Shown: positions 16,554 to 25,194, counted from the first letter of the stretch. The stretch: 64,000 bases of DNA from Desulfotomaculum copahuensis (GCF_001655685.1 NZ_LYVF01000062.1:62001-126000), one strand, 5' to 3'. Program-made: numbers and translations. The notes: generated by a model not told the origin, from the letters alone.

Positions 16554-17297
16554 ATGAAAATCTGCCGTTTTACGCCGGGAGGGGTGATCCCCCGTTGGGG
16601 GGTGGTGGAGGGGGAGACGGTTTACGAAGTTTCCTACAACCACGGGGGTCCTCTGATCGCCCACGACCTGTCCGAAATCAACCTGCTGCCCCCGGTTATG
16701 CCGGGCAAGGTGATCTGCGTGGGTTTGAACTACCGGGATCACGCGGAGGAAATGCGGCAGGACCTGCCGGAGGAGCCGGTTCTGTTCCTGAAACCGCCCA
16801 GTGCGGTGATTGGTCCCGGCAAGCCGGTAATTTGCCCGCAAACAAGCCGCCGGGTGGATTACGAAGCCGAACTGGCCGTGGTTATGAGCAAAACAGCCCG
16901 CTGTATTCCGGCTGCCGACGCCTGCCGGTACATTCTGGGTTACACCTGCGCCAACGATATCACCGCGCGCGATTTGCAGGCCAAAGACGGCCAGTGGACA
17001 CGCGCCAAGTCCTTCGACACCTTTTTGCCCCTCGGGCCTTATCTGGTCAGCGGACTGGATCCGGATAATCTGGACATTTCTCTTTATTTGAACGGGGAAC
17101 GGAAACAACATTCGAATACGTCCCGGCTCATTTTCACCGTTCCCCGACTGATCAACTTTATATCCAGCGTAATGACCCTGGAACCGGGGGACGTTATTCT
17201 CACCGGTACTCCCGCCGGGGTGGGGCGGCTCAATCGCGGGGACACCGTGGAGGTGGTCATCGAGGGGGTGGGCCGCCTGATCAATCCGGTAAAATAG
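16554..17297 (+). CDS. fumarylacetoacetate hydrolase (FAH) family protein
   Basis: The 247-residue protein has a short N-terminal lid and a full FAH catalytic domain. Conserved pieces are VICVGLNYRDHAEEM, PVLFLKPPSAVIGPG, the metal-binding DYEAELAVVM, TCANDITARDLQ, KSFDTFLPLGP and ILTGTPAGVG. The family cleaves or isomerises beta-diketones and oxaloacetate-like acids with Mg or Mn. The substrate cannot be assigned. ATG 16554 follows a GGGAGGGAAGAAC site; the in-frame start at 16494 lacks one. The 232 bases upstream contain no gene that I can support. Confidence 0.9.
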   Translation: MKICRFTPGGVIPRWGVVEGETVYEVSYNHGGPLIAHDLSEINLLPPVMPGKVICVGLNYRDHAEEMRQDLPEEPVLFLKPPSAVIGPGKPVICPQTSRRVDYEAELAVVMSKTARCIPAADACRYILGYTCANDITARDLQAKDGQWTRAKSFDTFLPLGPYLVSGLDPDNLDISLYLNGERKQHSNTSRLIFTVPRLINFISSVMTLEPGDVILTGTPAGVGRLNRGDTVEVVIEGVGRLINPVK

Positions 17298-17326
17298 CGC
17301 CACGACGGGAACAATTAAAATTTTAT

Positions 17327-17354
17327 TTGACAACCGGCTAACTTATGCTAAAAT
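17327..17354 (+). promoter_or_regulatory. speD promoter
   Basis: TTGACA (17327-17332) and TAAAAT (17349-17354) are 16 bases apart. The resulting leader is about 90 bases and can fold (see the inverted repeat at 17366-17424). Confidence 0.75.
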
Positions 17355-17365
17355 GTAATTTGATT

Positions 17366-17424
17366 GGAATTGGCCAATCCTGACAAATGTCGCGTTTGTG
17401 GGGTTGATTGATTCCAATACTTCT
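17366..17424 (+). repeat. inverted repeat in the speD leader
   Basis: ATTGGAAT near 17366 and ATTCCAAT near 17424 are exact complements. Between them GACAAA and TTTGT can also pair. The leader may therefore fold into a long interrupted hairpin between the promoter and the speD ribosome-binding site. No known riboswitch class was recognised. Confidence 0.45.
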
Positions 17425-17450
17425 TTGTTATAAGGGGGAAGATAGCTAAG

Positions 17451-17828
17451 ATGAAACATCTGGGCCGCCATGTTCTGGCTGAAATTTATGGTTGCGGGTT
17501 TGACATTCTCAATGACATCCGGAAGGTAGAAGAAATCATGGTCAACGCTGCATTGGAAGCGGGGGCCGAGGTAAGAGAATGTGTCTTCCATAAATTCAGC
17601 CCACAGGGGGTCAGCGGCGTCGTGGTTATCTCCGAGTCCCACCTGGCCATTCATACCTGGCCGGAACTGGGTTATGCAGCGGTGGATGTTTTTACCTGCG
17701 GTGAACGAGTGGATCCATGGGATGCCTGCAACTACCTGACCAGCCATTTCTGTGCACAGCACATGACCGCCAGGGAAACCAAACGGGGCATAATACCCTT
17801 TGCCGGCCAGGTAGCCGTAAATCAATAG
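17451..17828 (+). CDS. speD: S-adenosylmethionine decarboxylase proenzyme, prokaryotic class 1B
   Basis: The 125-residue proenzyme decarboxylates S-adenosylmethionine for spermidine synthesis. The self-cleavage site is clear: the chain breaks between Glu62 and Ser63 in [12 protein letters not shown], and Ser63 becomes the pyruvoyl cofactor. The proton donor region [10 protein letters not shown] is also present. Length and motifs fit the short SpeD/SpeH of Firmicutes and archaea. The gene has its own promoter and terminator, so it is monocistronic. The ATG at 17451 follows AAGGGGGAAGATAGCTAAG. No aminopropyltransferase (speE) is in this window. Confidence 0.96.
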   Translation: MKHLGRHVLAEIYGCGFDILNDIRKVEEIMVNAALEAGAEVRECVFHKFSPQGVSGVVVISESHLAIHTWPELGYAAVDVFTCGERVDPWDACNYLTSHFCAQHMTARETKRGIIPFAGQVAVNQ

Positions 17829-17863
17829 GGGGGATTTTTATTAGTACCCGCTTGAATAAAGGT

Positions 17864-17909
17864 TAGTGAGCCTTGCGATTCGAACGAATGGCAGGGCTCA
17901 CTGCTTTTT
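17864..17909 (+). terminator. intrinsic terminator after speD
   Basis: AGTGAGCC pairs with GGGCTCACT (with minor internal pairing around TGC/GCA) and is followed by GCTTTTT. Confidence 0.75.
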
Positions 17910-17989
17910 AGCGGCAAATTTCAATGCCGGGAAGGAAAAATCAGCGCGGCCGCGAATAAACAATAAGTTAGGGCAAAAGGAGGTCAGTC

Positions 17990-18763
17990 ATGCTAAGCAG
18001 GATTTTATCCCCGATTCAAAACGAGTTGTTCCAGGTAGAGGGCATCCTGGAAAAATCCTTTCAGATTAAAACCGGCCATTTAAGTTCATTTGCCCATCTG
18101 CAGGCCGGAACGGTCAATGCAGTGATCAGACCGGCGCTGGTACTGCTTTCCGCCGGCATGTACGGCCCGCTCACCTCCCCGGTGATTGCCCTGGCGGCGG
18201 TGGTGCAGTTCATTTACCTGGCTGCCATGATACACGGCCGGATCAACGAGGAAGATCCCCGGCACGCAACGGCGGACCGGCGGGACGGTTACCAGTTTCC
18301 CGTCCTGGTGGGGGACTATCTTTACGGCCGCTTTTTCACCTCCCTTTGTGACGCCGGCATCGTCCGCTATCTTGAACCGCTTTCCGAAACCATCTGCCGG
18401 ATGAACGAAGGCAGTATTTTACGGCTCAAAAACAGCGTTTCCGGCAAAAATAATCCCGGCCTGTGGTTGAAAATAATCCGGCTTGAAACGGCCTCCCTGA
18501 CTGCCGCAGCCTGCTCCCTGGGCTGCCGCCTGACCGGGGCGCCACCAGAAGAAGCGGAAATCTGGAACCGTTTCGGACGGCATTTCGGGACGGCGCTCGC
18601 CCTGCTGGAGGACCAGGCGCCGGGCCTGAACGGCGGGGATTATCTCGCCCTGGCGGCGGAAGAATTGTCCCTGTTACCGCCGGGGGAAACGCAGAACATA
18701 TGCAAGCTTTTACTGAACTATTTTCAGGATGAGGCGGCTGCTTTGTCGCGCCAGGTGGTTTGA
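17990..18763 (+). CDS. polyprenyl-synthase-like protein lacking catalytic Asp motifs (HepS-like accessory subunit)
   Basis: The 257-residue protein has the overall all-helical pattern of polyprenyl diphosphate synthases, including AGTVNAVIRPALVLLSAGM and VLVGDYLYGRFF. The first Asp-rich motif (DDxxD) is replaced by HGRINEEDPRH. The second is replaced by LLEDQAPGL. It should therefore not be catalytic alone. Firmicute heptaprenyl diphosphate synthases are heterodimers of a non-catalytic and a catalytic chain, so this is probably the regulatory partner of the intact synthase at 51302-52267. It heads the menaquinone block, with ubiE starting 19 bases later. A strong AAAGGAGG site precedes the ATG. 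Confidence 0.75.
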   Translation: MLSRILSPIQNELFQVEGILEKSFQIKTGHLSSFAHLQAGTVNAVIRPALVLLSAGMYGPLTSPVIALAAVVQFIYLAAMIHGRINEEDPRHATADRRDGYQFPVLVGDYLYGRFFTSLCDAGIVRYLEPLSETICRMNEGSILRLKNSVSGKNNPGLWLKIIRLETASLTAAACSLGCRLTGAPPEEAEIWNRFGRHFGTALALLEDQAPGLNGGDYLALAAEELSLLPPGETQNICKLLLNYFQDEAAALSRQVV

Positions 18764-18782
18764 TCCGGAAAGGGGCAAACAG

Positions 18783-19508
18783 ATGGTCCAAATTCCCGCA
18801 CGCTACCGGAATAAAGAAGAATACGTACACGATATATTCTCCACCATCGCCCGCCGTTACGATCTGTTGAATACCACCTTGAGCTTCAACCAGGACAAGT
18901 ACTGGCGCCGTTTCGCCGTTACCTGCACCGGCTTGCAGCCGGGCGGGCGCGGTCTGGACGTCTGCTGCGGCACGGCCATGCTCACCATTGAACAGGCCAG
19001 GGCGGCCGGCCCGGCCGGACGGATCACCGGACTGGATTTCTGCGCCAATATGCTGGCGAAAGCGCGGGAAAATATCGCCCGGACTCCTTACCAGGGAAAT
19101 ATCGAGCTGGTGCAGGGCAATGCCATGGCGCTGCCCTTTGCCGACAATAGTTTTGACTGTGCCACCATCGGTTTCGCCCTGCGCAACGTGCCGGACATCC
19201 GACGGGTAATCCGCGAAATGGCCCGGGTAGTGCGTCCGGGCGGTAAAGTGGTTTCCCTGGAATTATCCAAACCGGGCGCACCGTTTTTCAAGCAGGCTTA
19301 TTACCTTTACTTCAACCATTTGGTGCCCGTTTTGGGCCGCCTGGGCATCGGCATGAACGGTCCGTACAGTTATCTGCCCAATTCGCTGAAGGATTTTCCC
19401 CACCAAAGTAAGATCCGGGATCTTTTCACCGAACAGGGTCTGACCGGCGCCTGTTATCATGAATTGACCGGCGGCATTGTTTCGGTGCATGTGGGCACCG
19501 TGGTTTGA
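18783..19508 (+). CDS. ubiE: demethylmenaquinone C-methyltransferase UbiE/MenG
   Basis: The 241-residue enzyme methylates demethylmenaquinone with S-adenosylmethionine, the last step of menaquinone synthesis. Class I methyltransferase motifs are present: GLDVCCGTAMLTIE (motif I), ITGLDFCANMLAKAREN, and the family signature FDCATIGFALRNVPDI. The N-terminus YVHDIFSTIARRYDLLN is typical of UbiE. ATG 18783 follows GGAAAGGGG; an upstream in-frame start at 18729 would overlap the previous gene. Note GLDVCCGT in place of the more common DVGCGTG. The next gene, ubiD, follows after 16 bases. Confidence 0.95.
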   Translation: MVQIPARYRNKEEYVHDIFSTIARRYDLLNTTLSFNQDKYWRRFAVTCTGLQPGGRGLDVCCGTAMLTIEQARAAGPAGRITGLDFCANMLAKARENIARTPYQGNIELVQGNAMALPFADNSFDCATIGFALRNVPDIRRVIREMARVVRPGGKVVSLELSKPGAPFFKQAYYLYFNHLVPVLGRLGIGMNGPYSYLPNSLKDFPHQSKIRDLFTEQGLTGACYHELTGGIVSVHVGTVV

Positions 19509-19524
19509 CAGCGAGGTGTTGATC

Positions 19525-20961
19525 ATGGCATATCAAGATTTACGCGCCTTCATCACGGCGCTGGAACAGCGGGGCTGGCTGAAGCGGATTACCACCGGAG
19601 TGGATGCCCGGTTGGAAATTGCCGAAATCACCGACCGGGTATGCAAGGCCGGCGGGCCGGCGCTGCTTTTTGAAAATGTGCGTGGATACAATATACCGGT
19701 GCTTACCAACGCCTTCGGCTCTCCCGAACGCATGCAGCTGGCACTGGAAACGGCGGATTTGGACCATATCGGTGAAGAATTAATCAATATTTTACAACCG
19801 CCGGAATTGCCGGTCACTTTGTTTGAAAAGCTGAAAACACTGCCCAAGCTGGCCCGGTTGTCCTCATTTATTCCCCGGAACGTAAAAAGCGGGCCATGCC
19901 AGGAGGTGGTGGTCAAGGACAATCCTTCCCTGGACGTTTTCCCCGTGCTAACGTGCTGGCCGGGGGACGGCGGACCGTTTATCACCCTGCCCCTGGTGTT
20001 CACCCGGGATCCGCAAACCGGACGGCGCAACGTGGGCATGTACCGGATGCAGGTGTACGACAGCCGGACCACGGGCATGCACTGGCACATCCACAAGGAT
20101 GCCGCGGCGCATTACCGCCGGGTGCGCGAACCCCTGCCGGTGGCCGTGGCCATCGGCGCCGATCCGGCGGTGATCTACGCCGCCACCGCCCCGCTGCCCG
20201 CCGGCATCGACGAAATGTTGTTCGCCGGTTTTTTGCGCAAGGAGCCGGTGGAACTGGTGCGCTGCGTGACAGTGGATCTGGAAGTGCCGGCCCGGGCGGA
20301 AATTGTGCTCGAAGGATATGTAGATCCGGAGGAGACGCGGCTGGAAGGTCCCTTCGGGGATCATACCGGCTATTATTCGCTGGCCGATCAGTATCCGGTT
20401 TTCCACCTGACCTGCGTCACACACCGGAAAGATCCCGTTTACCCGGCCACCATCGTCGGCCGGCCACCGATGGAGGACGCCTACCTGGGCAAAGCCACCG
20501 AACGCATCTTTTTACCGCTGATGCGCCTGCAACTGCCGGAAATTGTAGACATGAACATGCCTTTTGAAGGAGTCTTCCACAACTGCGTCATCGTGTCGAT
20601 CAAAAAAAGCTATCCCGGCCAGGCCAAAAAGGTCATGTGCGCCCTGTGGGGAATGGGGCTGATGATGCTGGCCAAACTGATCATTGTGGTCGATGCGGAA
20701 GTTGACGTGCAGAATGTGTCTGAAGTGATGTGGCGGGTTTTCAATAACATCGATGCACGCCGGGATGCATTGATCGTGGACGGCCCCCTGGACGCCCTCG
20801 ATCATTCCTCTCCGCTGCCCCACTACGGCGGCAAACTGGGTCTGGACGCCACCCGCAAATGGCCGGAGGAGGGGCATAACCGGGAATGGCCGGCCGACAT
20901 AAAAATGAGCACGGACATCAAGGAGCTTGTTGACAGGAAGTGGCAGAGCTATGGTTTTTAA
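19525..20961 (+). CDS. ubiD: UbiD-family decarboxylase of menaquinone synthesis
   Basis: The 478-residue product belongs to the prenyl-FMN-dependent UbiD family. Motifs include AEITDRVCKAGGPALLFEN, the active-site ERQ-type region LEVPARAEIVLEGYVDPEE with its glutamate and arginine, and EGPFGDHTGYYS. In futalosine-pathway genomes this enzyme decarboxylates the 1,4-dihydroxy-6-naphthoate-derived intermediate before or after prenylation. Neighbours ubiE and ubiA support that role. ATG 19525 follows GCGAGGTGTTGATC. The flavin prenyltransferase UbiX, needed to make the cofactor, is not in the window. The gene end overlaps ubiA by 11 bases. Confidence 0.93.
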   Translation: MAYQDLRAFITALEQRGWLKRITTGVDARLEIAEITDRVCKAGGPALLFENVRGYNIPVLTNAFGSPERMQLALETADLDHIGEELINILQPPELPVTLFEKLKTLPKLARLSSFIPRNVKSGPCQEVVVKDNPSLDVFPVLTCWPGDGGPFITLPLVFTRDPQTGRRNVGMYRMQVYDSRTTGMHWHIHKDAAAHYRRVREPLPVAVAIGADPAVIYAATAPLPAGIDEMLFAGFLRKEPVELVRCVTVDLEVPARAEIVLEGYVDPEETRLEGPFGDHTGYYSLADQYPVFHLTCVTHRKDPVYPATIVGRPPMEDAYLGKATERIFLPLMRLQLPEIVDMNMPFEGVFHNCVIVSIKKSYPGQAKKVMCALWGMGLMMLAKLIIVVDAEVDVQNVSEVMWRVFNNIDARRDALIVDGPLDALDHSSPLPHYGGKLGLDATRKWPEEGHNREWPADIKMSTDIKELVDRKWQSYGF

Positions 20962-21820
20962 GAAGTTTAAAGTCTTTCTGGAAATGATCAAATTTGAACA
21001 CACCCTGTTCGCCCTGCCCTTTGCTTATGTCGGCGCATTGCTGGTACAGAAAGACATTCCCCCCGTTCATACCCTGCTCTGGATCACCCTGGCCATGGTG
21101 GGCGCCCGCACGGCGGCAATGTCATTAAACCGTATCATCGACCGGCATATTGATGCCAGAAACCCGCGCACGGCCGGCCGGGCGCTGCCCCGCGGACTGT
21201 TGTCCGTGGGCGAGGTCTGGGTTTACGTGTTTCTTTCCTTTGCCCTGCTGCTGGTTTCCGCCGCCCAACTCAGCCCCCTGGCCTTCAAACTGTCCCCGGT
21301 GGCGGTGTTTGTGCTTTCATTTTATTCATTCATCAAACGTTTTTCCTGGACCTGCCACTTTTTTCTCGGGCTGGCGCTGGGCCTGGCCCCTTTGGGCGCC
21401 TGGATCGCCATCGCCGGCCGGTTTGCCCTTGCCCCCGTCCTGCTCGCCCTGGGGGTGCTTTTCTGGGTGGCCGGCTTTGACATTATTTACGCCTGTGACG
21501 ACTATCACTTTGATGTGGGAGAAGGCATCTATTCCATCCCGGCCTGTTTCGGCCTGCCGCGCGCGCTCACCATTTCCGCGCTGCTGCACATAATCGCTCC
21601 GGCGCTGTTCATTGCCGCCGGCATAATCCTGCACCTGGGCGTTTTTTACCTGGCCGGGGTGATTATCGCCGTGGTCTTGCTTTTCAAGCAGCACCGCCTG
21701 GTGTCGCCCGGGGATCTTTCCCGGGCCGGGGTGGCCTTTTTCAACCTGAACGGCACATTAAGCGTGCTGATGCTGGTTTTCACCCTGCTGGACATTGTTT
21801 TCCCCCTGCATGTCTTTTAA
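20951..21820 (+). CDS. ubiA: UbiA-family prenyltransferase
   Basis: The 289-residue membrane protein attaches a polyprenyl chain to the naphthoquinone ring precursor. It has about eight membrane helices. Both Asp-rich substrate motifs are present: NRIIDRHIDARNPRT in the first loop and YACDDYHFDVGEG in the second. The N-terminus FLEMIKFEHTLFALPFAY is characteristic of the MenA/UbiA group found with futalosine genes. ATG 20951 sits inside the ubiD end and follows AGGAAG. In this cluster it takes the place of menA. Its diphosphate donor would come from the HepS/HepT-like pair. Confidence 0.94.
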   Translation: MVFKKFKVFLEMIKFEHTLFALPFAYVGALLVQKDIPPVHTLLWITLAMVGARTAAMSLNRIIDRHIDARNPRTAGRALPRGLLSVGEVWVYVFLSFALLLVSAAQLSPLAFKLSPVAVFVLSFYSFIKRFSWTCHFFLGLALGLAPLGAWIAIAGRFALAPVLLALGVLFWVAGFDIIYACDDYHFDVGEGIYSIPACFGLPRALTISALLHIIAPALFIAAGIILHLGVFYLAGVIIAVVLLFKQHRLVSPGDLSRAGVAFFNLNGTLSVLMLVFTLLDIVFPLHVF

Positions 21821-21850
21821 CAGACTGAGCAAAGAGAGAGGTAATTTAAA

Positions 21851-22954
21851 ATGGACAAGCTTTTTGCCGGCAGTGAACTGGCGGACATTGCCGCCCGGGT
21901 GGAAGCGGGCGAAAGACTGAGTTTCGAGGACGGACTGCGCCTGTATCAATCAACGGACCTGCTGACCGTCGGCCACCTGGCCGATCTGGTGCGCCGGCGC
22001 AAGAACGGAGACCGGGTTTACTTTATTGTCAACCGCCACATCAACCACACCAATATCTGTATAAACCGCTGCAAGTTATGCGCTTTCGGCCGGGAGAAAG
22101 ATGATCCGGGCGCCTACCGGCTTTCTCTGGACGAGGTGGAGGCCAAGGCGCGGCAGTGCCGGGGCAATACCATTTCGGAAATCCACATTGTGGGCGGACT
22201 CAACCCCGAATTGAAACTGGACTATTACCTGGAAATGCTGCAGCGGGTGCGTAAGGCGGCTCCGGGAGTGATCATCCAGTCCTTTACGGCGGTGGAAGTG
22301 GATTACCTGGCCCGCATTCACGATCTGCCGGTTCAGGAAGTGCTGCGGCGCCTGCAGGAAGCGGGCCTGGATTCTTTACCCGGCGGCGGAGCGGAAATCT
22401 TCGCCCGGCGGGTACGGGACCGTATTTGCGAGCAAAAAATCAGCGGCGAACGCTGGCTGGAAGTGCACGAGGCCGCCCACCGCATCGGCATGCGCACCAA
22501 TGCCACCATGCTTTACGGGCATATTGAGACCATAGAGGAACGGCTGGAACACCTGATCCAGTTGCGCGAACTGCAAGATCGCACCGGCGGTTTCCTCACT
22601 TTCATCACTTTCCCGTTCCTGCCCAAGAACACGGGGATGGAGGACTGGCCGCTTTCCCGCACCACCGGTTACGACGATTTGAAGACGCTGGCCATTTCCC
22701 GGCTGATGCTGGATAATTTCGATCATATCAAGGCCTTCTGGATTATGCTCACCCCCAAGATTGCCCAAATTTCCCTCTCCTTCGGCGTGGACGATCTGGA
22801 CGGCACGGTGGTGGAGGAGCAGATCATGCACGACGCCGGGGCTGAAACGGACCAGTACATGCCGGTGGCGCAAATGGTCCGTCTGATCAAGGATGCCGGA
22901 CGGATTCCCGTCCAGCGGGACACACTGTATAACGTGGTCAGGGAGGGATTCTGA
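21851..22954 (+). CDS. mqnE: aminofutalosine synthase MqnE
   Basis: MqnE is a radical S-adenosylmethionine enzyme that joins an adenosine-derived radical to 3-[(1-carboxyvinyl)oxy]benzoate, giving aminofutalosine. The 367-residue sequence has the CX3CX2C cluster motif as NICINRCKLCAFGR. Other family pieces are EIHIVGGLNPELKLDYYLEM, SFTAVEVDYLARI, GLDSLPGGGAEIFARRVR and TFPFLPKNT. It can be told from MqnC by FLPKNTGMED and the motif spacing. A GAGAGAGGTAATTTAAA site precedes ATG 21851. It lies 30 bases after ubiA and overlaps mqnA by one base. Confidence 0.96.
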   Translation: MDKLFAGSELADIAARVEAGERLSFEDGLRLYQSTDLLTVGHLADLVRRRKNGDRVYFIVNRHINHTNICINRCKLCAFGREKDDPGAYRLSLDEVEAKARQCRGNTISEIHIVGGLNPELKLDYYLEMLQRVRKAAPGVIIQSFTAVEVDYLARIHDLPVQEVLRRLQEAGLDSLPGGGAEIFARRVRDRICEQKISGERWLEVHEAAHRIGMRTNATMLYGHIETIEERLEHLIQLRELQDRTGGFLTFITFPFLPKNTGMEDWPLSRTTGYDDLKTLAISRLMLDNFDHIKAFWIMLTPKIAQISLSFGVDDLDGTVVEEQIMHDAGAETDQYMPVAQMVRLIKDAGRIPVQRDTLYNVVREGF

Positions 22955-23796
22955 TGACCAGGTTGCGCCTGGGCCAGGTGGAATATTTAAACTGTCTGCC
23001 GGTCTACCATGCGCTGGAAGAGGGGTTGCTGCCCCTGGACGCCGAACTGATCAAAGGCCCGCCGACCCGCTTGAACCGCATGTTTCTGGAAGGCGGGCTG
23101 GACATCACGCCGATCTCGTCCATTGAGTACGCCCGGCACACTGGACAGTGCCTGATTCTGCCCGGGCTGTCCATCGCCGCCGACGGCCGGGTGGCCAGCA
23201 TACTTTTTTTCAGCCGCCGGCCGGTAACCGAACTGGAAGGCAAAAAGGTGCTGGTCACCACCTCGTCGGCTACTTCCGTGGTTTTATTGCGGGTGCTGAT
23301 GGAACACTATTTTCACGTGGATGTGGAATTCTGCCCCTGCGCCCCCGACCTGAACGGCATGATGTCCCGGGGCGACGGCGCATTATTGATCGGCGACGAT
23401 GCCATGCTGGCCCACCGGCAGGTGATCGAGCAGGAGCTGCCGTTGATTGTCACCGATCTGGGCCAGGCCTGGAAGGACTTTACCGGGGAAAAGATGGTTT
23501 ACGCCCTGTGGGTGATCCGGCGGGAATTCGCCGCCGCCCATCCCGGGGAAACCGCCGCCATCGCCGCCTTGTTTCAGCGTTCCCGGGAAATGGGCATGGC
23601 CGACGTACCCGCGCTGATTAAAAAGGCCTTCCGGCGCACCGGCCTGCCCCGGCCGGTACTGGATGACTATTTCACCATCATCCGCCATGATTTTGATCAA
23701 GATTACCGCCATGCCCTGCTTACCTATTATGATTACGCCTATAAAAGCGGGCTGCTGGAAGAAAGAGTGAAGCTGCAGGTCTGGGGAGAGGAGTAG
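22954..23796 (+). CDS. mqnA: chorismate dehydratase MqnA
   Basis: MqnA opens the futalosine pathway by dehydrating chorismate to 3-[(1-carboxyvinyl)oxy]benzoate. The 280-residue product has the periplasmic-binding-protein-like fold of the family. Typical segments are RLGQVEYLNCLPVYHALE, GPPTRLNRMFLEG, DITPISSIEYARH and LLIGDDAMLA. The ATG shares the TGATGA junction with the mqnE stop, which implies coupled translation. The product feeds MqnE directly. The nucleosidase MqnB is not seen in this window; a general nucleosidase elsewhere may do that step. Confidence 0.95.
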   Translation: MTRLRLGQVEYLNCLPVYHALEEGLLPLDAELIKGPPTRLNRMFLEGGLDITPISSIEYARHTGQCLILPGLSIAADGRVASILFFSRRPVTELEGKKVLVTTSSATSVVLLRVLMEHYFHVDVEFCPCAPDLNGMMSRGDGALLIGDDAMLAHRQVIEQELPLIVTDLGQAWKDFTGEKMVYALWVIRREFAAAHPGETAAIAALFQRSREMGMADVPALIKKAFRRTGLPRPVLDDYFTIIRHDFDQDYRHALLTYYDYAYKSGLLEERVKLQVWGEE

Positions 23797-23903
23797 CGGA
23801 AGCAACGGAGCCGGCTGCATCCCGTCTCTCAATACCCCGCTCCGGTGAAACTCCGGCGGGGAGTTACTGGGCATGTTGTATCCTAAAAATCACGGTTTCC
23901 GGA

Positions 23904-24998
23904 GTGAAAAAATTGGAACATACCAAAGCCATACTCGAAAAATCAGTGGCCGGGGAAAGGCTGTCCCTGGAGGAAGGGGTAAAACTGCTTGCCGGCGCCG
24001 ACTTGCTGCACCTGGGACGGGCCGCCGGATTAATTTGCCGGCGTTTGCATCCGGAAGGCCGGGTTACTTTCATCATTGACCGGAATATCAATTACACCAA
24101 CGTTTGTCAGTGCGGCTGCCGTTTCTGCGCCTTTTACCGCCGTCCCGGCGACCCGGACGCCTATGTGCTGGAACAGGAGGAACTTTTCCGCAAAATTGAG
24201 GAAACGGTGGCCGCCGGCGGCACCGAACTGCTCATCCAGGGCGGCCTGCACCCCGGCCTGGGGCTGGACTACTGCCTGGACATGCTCCGCTCCATCAAGG
24301 AGCGTTTTAATTTGCACATTCATTCCTTTTCACCGCCGGAGATCGTGCATTTCACCCGCCTTTCCGGCCTGACGGTGCGTGCGGTGCTGACCCGTCTACG
24401 CGACGCCGGGCTGGATTCGCTGCCCGGCGGCGGGGCGGAGATTCTGGTCAACCGGGTGCGCCGCCTGATCAGTCCGCACAAGATCACCTGGCAGGAGTGG
24501 ATGGAAGTAATGCGCCAGGCGCACCAACTGGGCATGAAAACCACCGCCACCATGATGTTCGGCCACCTGGAAACGCAGGCGGAACGGGTGCTGCACATGG
24601 TCCGGGTGCGGGAACTGCAGGACGAAACGGGCGGATTCACCGCCTTCATCCCCTGGAGCTTTCAGCCGAAAAACACCGCCCTGGGCGGCCGGACCGCCGG
24701 CGCGCTGGACTACCTGCGCACACTGGCGGTGTCCCGGCTGATGCTGGACAACGTGCCCAATATCCAGGCTTCCTGGGTCACCCAGGGGGCGAAGGTGGCC
24801 CAGATCACCCTTTCCTTCGGCGCCAACGATTTCGGCAGCACCATGCTGGAGGAAAACGTGGTCCGGGCGGCCGGTGTGACCTACCGGGTCCCCCTGGCGG
24901 AAATCATCCGCTGCATCAAAAACGCCGGCTTCATACCGGCGCAGCGCACCACCGGTTATGAAATCATCCGGGAATTTACCGGCGGGGACGCCGCTTGA
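23904..24998 (+). CDS. mqnC: cyclic dehypoxanthinyl futalosine synthase MqnC
   Basis: MqnC cyclises dehypoxanthine futalosine by radical S-adenosylmethionine chemistry. The 364-residue protein has the cluster motif VCQCGCRFCAFYR (CX3CX2C). It also has ELLIQGGLHPGLGLDYCLDM, IHSFSPPEIVHF, GLDSLPGGGAEILVNRVR and FIPWSFQPKNTALGG, which distinguish it from MqnE. The GTG at 23904 almost touches the CCGGAG site. A TTG nine bases later (23913) has better spacing and may be the real start. The gap after mqnA is 107 bases. A terminator follows 46 bases after the stop. Confidence 0.95.
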   Translation: MKKLEHTKAILEKSVAGERLSLEEGVKLLAGADLLHLGRAAGLICRRLHPEGRVTFIIDRNINYTNVCQCGCRFCAFYRRPGDPDAYVLEQEELFRKIEETVAAGGTELLIQGGLHPGLGLDYCLDMLRSIKERFNLHIHSFSPPEIVHFTRLSGLTVRAVLTRLRDAGLDSLPGGGAEILVNRVRRLISPHKITWQEWMEVMRQAHQLGMKTTATMMFGHLETQAERVLHMVRVRELQDETGGFTAFIPWSFQPKNTALGGRTAGALDYLRTLAVSRLMLDNVPNIQASWVTQGAKVAQITLSFGANDFGSTMLEENVVRAAGVTYRVPLAEIIRCIKNAGFIPAQRTTGYEIIREFTGGDAA

Positions 24999-25043
24999 AC
25001 AAGTGCAGCCGCATACCGTCACCGTGCCTGATGCAACGTCACC

Positions 25044-25072
25044 GGCATGCTTTCCGGAAGCATGCCTTTTTT
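25044..25072 (+). terminator. intrinsic terminator closing the menaquinone block
   Basis: GGCATGCTTTCC pairs with GGAAGCATGCC in a compact hairpin followed by TTTTTT. Confidence 0.9.
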
Positions 25073-25159
25073 CTGCCGGCGGAAAATTGAAGAATCGTAG
25101 CGGACGGGAAAAAACAACATATACATAGCAGGAGCAGGGCAGGCGCACGTCGAAAATAA

Positions 25160-25175
25160 ATGAATGCTCATTCAT
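25160..25175 (+). promoter_or_regulatory. FadR/TetR-type operator candidate before the acyl-CoA synthetase
   Basis: ATGAATG-CT-CATTCAT forms 7-base exact inverted arms just upstream of the GGGAGG ribosome-binding site at 25182. The TGAATG...CATTCA arms resemble the FadR box known for Bacillus fatty-acid degradation genes, although the spacer here is shorter. Binding is inferred. Confidence 0.5.
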
Positions 25176-25194
25176 GATAACGGGAGGCTCAAAT

